Positions 58,458 to 64,000 of a DNA stretch of 64,000 bases are shown here, piece by piece (positions within the stretch are counted from its first letter, which is position 1; each line of letters starts with the position of its first letter). The stretch lies in assembly GCF_039534915.1 (NCBI RefSeq), contig NZ_BAAAWE010000001.1, positions 4,030,001-4,094,000 on the forward strand, written 5' to 3'. Position numbers and translations under genes: made by a program. Below the pieces are notes generated by a model. It saw nothing but the letters and a program-made list of their open reading frames with translations, did no database searches and was not told the DNA's origin. Source of the stretch: Streptomyces roseofulvus (GTDB taxonomy: Bacteria; Actinomycetota; Actinomycetes; Streptomycetales; Streptomycetaceae).

Positions 58458-59657
58458 ATGGGCGGCAACACCGAAGTGGTCGTGATCGGCGGCGGGTACG
58501 CCGGTGTCATGGCGGCCAACCGACTCACCCAGCGCGACGACGTCACCGTGACGGTGATCAACCCCCGTCCGTCGTTCGTCCCCCGGCTCCGCCTCCACCA
58601 GCTGGTCGGCGGCAGCCACCCGGCGGTCGTCCGGTACGAGGAGGTCCTGGCCGAGCGCGTCCGGCTCGTCGTCGACACGGTGGCCCGGATCGACGCCCCC
58701 GCGCGCGTGGTCACCCTGGAGTCGGGCACCACCGTCCGCTACGACCACCTGATCTACGCGGTCGGCAGCACGGTCGCCCGGCCCGCGGTCCCCGGCGTCG
58801 CCGAGCACGCCCACCAGGTCGCCGAACTGGAGGCGGCCGAGCGGCTGCGGACCGCCGTCGCGGCCCTGCCCGCCGGCGTCCCGGTCACCGTCGTCGGCGG
58901 CGGCCCGGTCGGCATCGAGACCGCCGCCGAACTCGCCGAGGGCGGCCGCCCGGTGACGCTGGCCTGCGGCGGGGTCCTCGGCCCCTATCTGCACCCCCGG
59001 GCCCGGCGCTCGGCCGCCCGGCGGTTCGCCGCCCTCGGCGTCACCGTGCTCGACGGCCCCGGCACCAGGGTCACCGAGGTGACCGCGGACACCGTCCGGC
59101 TCGCCGACGGGCGCACGGTGACCGGCGGACTCGCCGTCTGGACCGCCGGCTTCGGCGTCCCCGGCCTGGCCGCGCGCAGCGGGCTGACCACCGACGCCAC
59201 CGGGCGGCTGCTCACCGACGAGACCCTCACCAGCGTCGACGACGAGCGGATCGTCGCGGCCGGGGACTCCTCGGCCCCCTCGGACCTCCCGTTCCGGATG
59301 AGCGCCTACGTCGCCGGCTGCCTCGGCGCGCACGCCGCCGACACCGTGCTGGCCCGGATCGCGGGCGCCCGGCCCGCGCCCGTGGACATGGCGTTCAACG
59401 CGATGTGCCTCAGCTTCGGGCGTCGCTCCGCGATCTTCCAGATCGCACACAAGGACGACCGGGCGATGGCAATCTACGTGAGCGGGCGTGCGGGGGCGAA
59501 GCTCAAGGAGATCGCCTGCACGCTCAGCGTCAAGCACCTGACGGAAGAGGCCCACAAGCCCGGTGCGCACTCCTGGCCCAAGGACGGCAAGCACCGGCCG
59601 CAGCGGCTGCGGGAGCGCGCGGTCCGCACCGCGGACGCCCCGGAGCAGGTGGCCTGA
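58458..59657 (+). CDS. NDH-2-like NAD(P)/FAD oxidoreductase
   Basis: FAD enzyme of 399 residues, like type II NADH dehydrogenases. The FAD loop is VVVIGGGYAGVMAANRL, the NAD loop VTVVGGGPVGIETAAELAEGG, and the second FAD contact RIVAAGDSSAP. There is no clear C-terminal membrane helix, so it may be peripheral or soluble. The gene lies 38 bases upstream of an ECF41-type sigma gene and behind a TGTCAC promoter, the known ECF41 arrangement in which a redox enzyme gene is the target. Confidence 0.9.
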   Translation: MGGNTEVVVIGGGYAGVMAANRLTQRDDVTVTVINPRPSFVPRLRLHQLVGGSHPAVVRYEEVLAERVRLVVDTVARIDAPARVVTLESGTTVRYDHLIYAVGSTVARPAVPGVAEHAHQVAELEAAERLRTAVAALPAGVPVTVVGGGPVGIETAAELAEGGRPVTLACGGVLGPYLHPRARRSAARRFAALGVTVLDGPGTRVTEVTADTVRLADGRTVTGGLAVWTAGFGVPGLAARSGLTTDATGRLLTDETLTSVDDERIVAAGDSSAPSDLPFRMSAYVAGCLGAHAADTVLARIAGARPAPVDMAFNAMCLSFGRRSAIFQIAHKDDRAMAIYVSGRAGAKLKEIACTLSVKHLTEEAHKPGAHSWPKDGKHRPQRLRERAVRTADAPEQVA

Positions 59658-59695
59658 CCGGCGGGACCGCACACGACGACGGGGAGAACCGCGGC

Positions 59696-60595
59696 ATGAC
59701 CAGCACGCACGGCACGGACCCGGCGACCGAGACCTTCGTCGCCCACCGGAACCTGCTCTTCACGGTGGCCTACGAGATGCTCGGCTCGGCCGCCGACGCC
59801 GAGGACGTCCTCCAGGAGACCTGGCTCCGCTGGACCGGCGTCGACCTGGAGCAGGTCCGCGACCAGCGGGCGTACCTCGTCCGCATCACCACCCGGCAGG
59901 CGCTCAACCGGCTCCGCACGGTGCAGCGCCGCCGGGAGGCGTACGTGGGCCAGTGGCTGCCGGAACCGCTGCTCACGACGCCGGACGTGGCCGAGGACGT
60001 CGAGCTCACCGAGTCCGTGTCGATGGCGATGATGCTGGTCCTGGAGACCCTGACGCCGACCGAGCGGGCCGTCTTCGTGCTCCGCGAGGTGTTCGACGTG
60101 GGGTACGACGAGATCGCGGCGGCCGTCGACAAGGCCCCGGCCGCCGTCCGCCAGATCGCCCACCGCGCCCGCAAGCACGTCGACGCCCGCCGGCCCCGCA
60201 CCACGGTCTCCGCGCGGGAGGCACGGGCGGCCGTGGACTCCTTCCGGCGCGCACTGGAGACCCGCGACCCGCAGGACTTCCTGGACCTGCTCGCCCCCGA
60301 CGTCGTCCTCGTCAGCGACGGCGGCGGCATCAAGCGGGCCGCGCTCCGCCCGGTCGTCGGCGCCGACAAGGTGACCCGCTTCTACCTCGGCGGCTCCCTC
60401 AAGGCCGACGTGACGATCACCACCGAGCCGACCGTCGTCAACGGCGCCCCGGCCCTCGCCGTCCTCGTCGACGGCGAGCTGGACGGCGTCATGGCGCTGA
60501 GCGTCGAGTCCGGCCTGATCAAGGGCCTGTACTACGTCCGCAACCCCGAGAAGCTCACCCACGTCCTGGCCGAGACGTCCCTCACCCTCCGCTGA
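59696..60595 (+). CDS. ECF41-type RNA polymerase sigma factor
   Basis: Sigma factor of 299 residues. Sigma2 contains MLGSAADAEDVLQETWLRW, and sigma4 contains LTPTERAVFVLREVF and VGYDEIAAAV. A SnoaL-like C-terminal domain of about 110 residues replaces an anti-sigma partner. The group signatures are present: WLPEP (linker), DGGG (in LVSDGGGIKR) and NPEKL (NPDKL in most). These mark ECF41, where the extra domain tunes activity. ATG at 59696 follows GGGGAGAA. It probably activates the upstream oxidoreductase promoter. Confidence 0.92.
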   Translation: MTSTHGTDPATETFVAHRNLLFTVAYEMLGSAADAEDVLQETWLRWTGVDLEQVRDQRAYLVRITTRQALNRLRTVQRRREAYVGQWLPEPLLTTPDVAEDVELTESVSMAMMLVLETLTPTERAVFVLREVFDVGYDEIAAAVDKAPAAVRQIAHRARKHVDARRPRTTVSAREARAAVDSFRRALETRDPQDFLDLLAPDVVLVSDGGGIKRAALRPVVGADKVTRFYLGGSLKADVTITTEPTVVNGAPALAVLVDGELDGVMALSVESGLIKGLYYVRNPEKLTHVLAETSLTLR

Positions 60596-60768
60596 CACCC
60601 GCCCCGTTCCTCACCTTCCCTCACGGGCCACGGTGAGGAGCCCCGTCCTCCGACTCCCGCCCGCAACCTGACTAGTTGCAGGCTCCGCCGGCGACCGCCG
60701 CTGCATAGCGTTCCAGTGGGCCGGCACAGAGGACCGGCCCCGGTCATCGGGACATCGGGGGTAGACGC

Positions 60769-61635
60769 ATGCGGGTACGACAGCGGGAGACGGGACTGCT
60801 GGTGACGGGGCTGACGCTGGCCGCCGTCGTGCTGGGCACGGTGGCGCCGGCGGAGGCCGCGAAGACGCCGAAGCGGCACGACAGCAAGACCGAGGACGTG
60901 CTCCTGGTCCACGGCATCGACTGGATCGGCGAGGCGTCCTTCGACTGCAAGAGCGGCTGGAAGGAGCTCAAGAAGGAGTTCAAGGAGCACTACTGGAAGG
61001 GCAAGGTGCGCAGCGTCGCGTTCTACAAGAAGGACAAGAACTGCGACCTCCGCATCGCCAAGGCGGGCGCCAACGACAGCATCGAGAAGCTCGGCAAGGC
61101 GCTCGCCGGCAAGATCTACGAGGAGTACACCTCCAAGGGCAGGTCGGTCGACCTCGTCGGCCACTCCATGGGCGGCCTGGTCATCCGGGAGGCGCTGTCG
61201 GGTGTCGCCAAGAAGAAGAGGGGCTACCCGAGCAAGCTCTTCGTCGAGGACGTCGTGACGCTGGGGACGCCGCACGAGGGCACGAACTCGTCCCACTGCT
61301 GGTACATCCCCTGCGCGGAGATGCGGAAGAAGTCCAGCTTCTTCAAGCAGCTGCAGAAGAACCCGCAGTCGGCGCAGGGCACGGACTGGACGGCCATCGC
61401 GAGCGACGCCGACGAGGCGGTCGGCGAGGACACCGCGACCGCCGGCGGCGTGAAGCACTGGGTCCGCTACAAGAACCTCCCGGGGGCCAAGGACCACTCC
61501 GGACTGCGGACCACGCGCAACAAGACGCTGACAGTGAAGTGGCGGAACCTGCCCAAGGCGGCGACGGGCTGGCGCAAGGGCGACGCCCCGCTGGACATGA
61601 CCCGCGCGGCCCTGTACTGGCACTCCAAGTGGTAG
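60769..61635 (+). CDS. Secreted alpha/beta hydrolase (lipase-like)
   Basis: Exported hydrolase of 288 residues. The signal peptide (1-30) is GLLVTGLTLAAVVLG with a cut after AEA. The mature protein has VLLVHGIDWIG (oxyanion His-Gly), the nucleophile elbow VGHSMGGLV with the catalytic Ser, and TLGTPHEGT. It is Lys-rich for this genome and holds four Cys (FDCKSGW, CDLR, SHCWYIPC), so disulfides are likely. A catalytic Asp and His (KDHSG) are plausible. Lipase or esterase, substrate unknown. Confidence 0.87.
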   Translation: MRVRQRETGLLVTGLTLAAVVLGTVAPAEAAKTPKRHDSKTEDVLLVHGIDWIGEASFDCKSGWKELKKEFKEHYWKGKVRSVAFYKKDKNCDLRIAKAGANDSIEKLGKALAGKIYEEYTSKGRSVDLVGHSMGGLVIREALSGVAKKKRGYPSKLFVEDVVTLGTPHEGTNSSHCWYIPCAEMRKKSSFFKQLQKNPQSAQGTDWTAIASDADEAVGEDTATAGGVKHWVRYKNLPGAKDHSGLRTTRNKTLTVKWRNLPKAATGWRKGDAPLDMTRAALYWHSKW

Positions 61636-61670
61636 TCGCGCGGCGGGGCTGAGTCACCCGGGCCCTTTCC

Positions 61671-61713
61671 CGCCGGCGTCGCCGGGACGGCACCCGTCCC
61701 GGCGACGCCGGCG
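61671..61713. terminator. Bidirectional terminator
   Basis: CGCCGGCGTCGCCGGGACG and its exact complement form a 19-base-pair stem with a five-base loop, between the convergent hydrolase and kinase genes. Confidence 0.9.
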
Positions 61714-61737
61714 GTGCCGCGACGCGGGGCGGGTGGT

Positions 61738-63237
61738 TCACGAGAGGACCGACAGGATCGTCCACAGCACGGTCCTGGACGAGCAGCTGTCGACGAGCCG
61801 GTGGGAGCGGGGCGCGTAGGTGCCGGCCAGGTTGCCCATGCTGTTGACGGCGTTGCAGCCGGTGCGCTGGGCCATGCGGCGCCGGTCCTTTCCGGTGGGG
61901 CTGAAGTCCGGGCCCCGGAAGAACTCGACGTCGTGGAGTTCGCGGGCGTCGGCGATGTTGTTGAAGGCCGAGCGGACGGGGTGGTCGCGGGCCCACGCAC
62001 AGGTGCTCTCGCCGGAGAGCCAGTCGCTGTCGGCGTCCTTCCAGCTGCACATCTCTCCGTTGCCGTTGTGCTCGCTGAAGAAGCAGACGGAGTCGCTCGG
62101 GCAGCGGTGGTAGCCGTAGACCACCGCGCCGTCCGGCCCGGTGGGGAACGCCGACGCGGGGTCCAGGGCCCGGTAGACCGGGGCGCCGTCGTCGTCGGAG
62201 ACGTACGCGTACACCGCGCCCGCCAGGCCCACGGTCGACACGAGCACCGCGGCGGCGAGCGCCGTCAGGACGGGGTGGCGGCGCGCGAAGCGGGCCCGGC
62301 GCCGCGGCCGTCGGGCCGCGCCGCCCCCGGAGGCCTGTTCGACACGGCGCAGGAGCGCACGGCTGTCGTGGGCGACGCGCTCCTCGTGGGTGCGCCCCAG
62401 ACAGTCGGCGATGATGTCCCGCCAGTCGTCCGGGAGTTCCGGGGAGAGCCGTAGTTCCTCGGTGCCGCGGGCATAGCGGATCGCCGCTTCGGAGCGGGCC
62501 TGGGGGGTGGTGCCGGGCAGGGGGTGGGTGCCGGTCAGGACGAGGTGGGCGAGGACGCCGAACGCCCAGGTGTCGGCCGTGGGGCGGATGCGGGTGCCGC
62601 GTTCGTCGACCTCCGGCCAGAGCAGTTCGGGGGCCGTGTAGTCGGGGGTGACGAAGGCGTGGGTGTACGCGTGCGTGCCCTGCATCTCGGCGGCCGTGTT
62701 GAAGTCGGCCAGCCGGGCCGAACCGTCCTCCATGAGAAGGATGTTGGCGGCCTTGAGGTCGCCGTGGACCCAGCCGGCTTCGTGGAGCTGGTGGAGGCCC
62801 TCGCAGACCTGTGTGAGGAGGGCCTGCGCCTCCGGGGGCGCGGGGGAGCGGGCCAGGAGGTCTTCGAGCGACGACGCGGCCTGTTCCAGGACGAGGACGG
62901 TGACACCGTCGAGTTCCGGTCGCCGGTGGTCGTCGACGGTCAGCACCTCGTAGAGGCGGATGAGCCGCGGCGAGCGTAATCGGCTGAGTAACTCGATCTC
63001 CTGCCGGGCGAGTTCCTCCAGGTACCGCAACTGGCGGGGCGTACGCGTTCCGGTGGGGAGAAACTTCAGCGCGGCGCGTTCCGGCAGTGCGACGGCCCCG
63101 TCCCGGGCCCGGTGGCCGTGCGCTCTGCGGGCGGCGTAGACGGTGGCGAAGGCGCCGGACGCGAGCGGCTCGCGCACCTCCCAGACGCCGACGCGGTATC
63201 CCTCCGGCACGTCGACCACGGGCTCCGGTCCGGTCAT
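61738..63237 (-). CDS. Variant Ser/Thr kinase with I36-like outer domain
   Basis: Membrane kinase-like protein of 499 residues. The N-lobe has LASGAFATVYAARR and Lys58; the catalytic loop is HGDLKAAN (158-165, Gly in place of Arg); and the metal motif is DFN (178-180) in place of DFG, followed by TPDYTAPELL. One membrane helix (VLTALAAAVLVSTVGLAGAVYAYV) precedes a Cys-containing outer domain of about 135 residues (CPSDSVCFFSEHNGNGEMCS and on) that resembles the peptidase-inhibitor I36/beta-gamma-crystallin fold. Codons 83 and 87 are TTA, read by the bldA tRNA. ATG overlaps the stop of the FHA-like gene by four bases (ATGA). Confidence 0.85.
   Translation of the reverse strand: MTGPEPVVDVPEGYRVGVWEVREPLASGAFATVYAARRAHGHRARDGAVALPERAALKFLPTGTRTPRQLRYLEELARQEIELLSRLRSPRLIRLYEVLTVDDHRRPELDGVTVLVLEQAASSLEDLLARSPAPPEAQALLTQVCEGLHQLHEAGWVHGDLKAANILLMEDGSARLADFNTAAEMQGTHAYTHAFVTPDYTAPELLWPEVDERGTRIRPTADTWAFGVLAHLVLTGTHPLPGTTPQARSEAAIRYARGTEELRLSPELPDDWRDIIADCLGRTHEERVAHDSRALLRRVEQASGGGAARRPRRRARFARRHPVLTALAAAVLVSTVGLAGAVYAYVSDDDGAPVYRALDPASAFPTGPDGAVVYGYHRCPSDSVCFFSEHNGNGEMCSWKDADSDWLSGESTCAWARDHPVRSAFNNIADARELHDVEFFRGPDFSPTGKDRRRMAQRTGCNAVNSMGNLAGTYAPRSHRLVDSCSSRTVLWTILSVLS
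62977..62991 (-). promoter_or_regulatory. Two TTA leucine codons (bldA-dependent translation)
   Basis: On the minus strand, 62991-62989 and 62979-62977 are in-frame TTA codons for Leu83 and Leu87 of the variant kinase. In Streptomyces TTA is decoded only by the developmental bldA tRNA, and I noticed no in-frame TTA in other genes of this window. Confidence 0.8.
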
Positions 63238-63971
63238 CGCCCGGCCTTCCCCCGGTCGTGCGCGAGGACGCGCAGATCCTCCTCCCGCACCAGGTCGAAG
63301 CGCAGGGCGAGGGAGACGAGCGACTCCTTCTTGCCGTGGGCGCGCCGCCCTTCCGGCACGGCGTCGGGGCCGGGCCGCAGGCGGAGCTTGACGGCGAGGT
63401 AGTCGATGTTCCACGCGACGGACGACCGGCCGGCCGCGGGCCAGGTCGGCCGCAGCCGCTCCACCACCTGGTCGATCGTCGGCAGCGGCGCGTGCGGTGC
63501 GACGCGCAGCCGGGGCTCGCACAGGGCGGCCAGCACGGCGAAGTAGCGGGTGCTCCGGTCGAGGCTGAAGGCGGGAGCGGTGACCGCGGCTCCCGGCGCG
63601 CCCCGCCAGCCGCCGTACGCGTGCCGCGGAGCCCACACGTCGAAGCTGAGCAGATCGCCCGCGGCCGGCAGGACCACCCGGGAGAACTCGAACGGGACGG
63701 GCGCGTCGAGGCGCCCGGGGGCGACCTTCACGTGTTCCCCGGCTCCCTCCGGGTTCTCCACGACGTAGGTCTGCTCGACGCTGTGGTTGCTGAGGGTCCA
63801 GAAGACGCCCTGCGCGGCGATCTCGCCGGCGAACCGGGAGACCCCCTCGTGCGCGAGGACCAGGTTGTCCGGCGGCGCCTGCCGGCCGAAGACGATCCGC
63901 TCACCGGGAGCGATCTTGAGGTGCTCGTTCGGCCCCTCGGACATCGGCGGCACGATGATGATGGTGTGCAT
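63234..63971 (-). CDS. FHA-like protein with C-terminal winged-helix-like region
   Basis: Protein of 245 residues. The first 110 residues look like a divergent FHA domain: GERIVFGRQAPPDNLVLAHEGVSRFAGEI has the Gly-Arg and Ser-Arg pattern (shown in parts: IVFGRQAPPDNLVL and VSRFAGEI), but the usual Asn is missing. The C-terminal part (VERLRPTWPAAGRSSVAWNIDYLAVKLRL onward) is helical and could be winged helix. It overlaps the kinase by four bases, so it is a likely partner or substrate. ATG start at 63971; upstream sequence reaches the window edge. Confidence 0.72.
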   Translation of the reverse strand: MHTIIIVPPMSEGPNEHLKIAPGERIVFGRQAPPDNLVLAHEGVSRFAGEIAAQGVFWTLSNHSVEQTYVVENPEGAGEHVKVAPGRLDAPVPFEFSRVVLPAAGDLLSFDVWAPRHAYGGWRGAPGAAVTAPAFSLDRSTRYFAVLAALCEPRLRVAPHAPLPTIDQVVERLRPTWPAAGRSSVAWNIDYLAVKLRLRPGPDAVPEGRRAHGKKESLVSLALRFDLVREEDLRVLAHDRGKAGR

Positions 63972-64000
63972 GCTGGTCTGCCTCCCCCCGTCAGGGTGGA

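Noticed and set aside
63972..64000. Possible start of another gene at the right edge
   Set aside because: Only 29 bases remain before the edge, with no start or ribosome site that can be judged.

Overview
The window is high-GC, codon-biased actinobacterial DNA and matches the Streptomyces chromosome core near the replication origin. Supporting signs are a perfect ParB site (parS), Streptomyces-type DnaA boxes in several intergenic gaps, a Bpa proteasome activator, CrgA, class E sortases, and the FhaA/FhaB/PstP/FtsW/PBP/PknB locus. Gene order (branched-chain ketoacid dehydrogenase, kinases, paa genes, fha-pknB locus, crgA, rhomboid, cyclophilin) is the order I know from Streptomyces genomes on the approach to gyrA/dnaA. 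No insertion sequence, prophage, CRISPR array or rRNA was seen; there is one tRNA, tRNA-Leu(CAG).

Layout. 1-2.6 kb: the end of an alpha-ketoacid dehydrogenase E1 operon (minus strand) and a divergent NarL-type response regulator. 2.7-8.9 kb: a flavin-oxidase-fold protein, a phosphotransferase, two divergent membrane Ser/Thr kinases and an Ala/Pro-rich membrane protein. 8.9-14 kb: a PadR regulator with an ABC transporter (ATPase plus large permease), then bpa. 14-18.3 kb (minus): quinone oxidoreductase, K+ channel with NAD-binding domain, moeA and a MobA-like protein; parS lies in the moeA/channel overlap. 18.4-22.7 kb: a complete second E1alpha-E1beta-E2 operon with a divergent Lrp/AsnC regulator. 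22.8-34.6 kb: phenylacetate degradation genes (PaaR-like TetR regulator, paaH, paaN, paaABCDE) interrupted by a TrmH methyltransferase and an HTTM/DUF5819 membrane pair, then an acyl-CoA dehydrogenase with its own KstR-like operator. 34.6-42 kb: rhodanese, J-domain protein, DUF2252 protein, a MarR regulator with a divergent membrane protein, and a two-component system whose sensor kinase has an unusual exported C-terminus. 42.1-51 kb: tRNA-Leu, an unusual non-coding stretch, then fhaA-fhaB-pstP-ftsW-pbpA-pknB, which couples cell-wall synthesis to Ser/Thr phosphorylation. 51-58.2 kb: two class E sortases, a pabA/trpG-like amidotransferase, a 53-residue membrane protein, a DUF881 protein, crgA, a DnaA-box cluster, rhomboid protease, cyclophilin and two small Streptomyces-type envelope proteins. 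58.4-64 kb: an NDH-2-like oxidoreductase with an ECF41-type sigma factor, a secreted alpha/beta hydrolase, and a variant Ser/Thr kinase translationally coupled to an FHA-like protein.

Functional links. Both ketoacid dehydrogenase sets can supply branched acyl-CoA starters for fatty acids. Three ACCG-N6-CGGT palindromes sit upstream of paaH/paaN, of paaA and of the second bkd operon, which suggests that a PaaR-type repressor joins aromatic and branched-chain acyl-CoA metabolism. Translational coupling by 1-8 base overlaps is widespread. The most unusual items are the sensor kinase with a BamE/SmpA-like exported tail, the DFN-motif kinase with two TTA (bldA) codons and its FHA-like partner, and the HTTM/DUF5819 pair, which resembles the SdpB/SdpA toxin-maturation pair.
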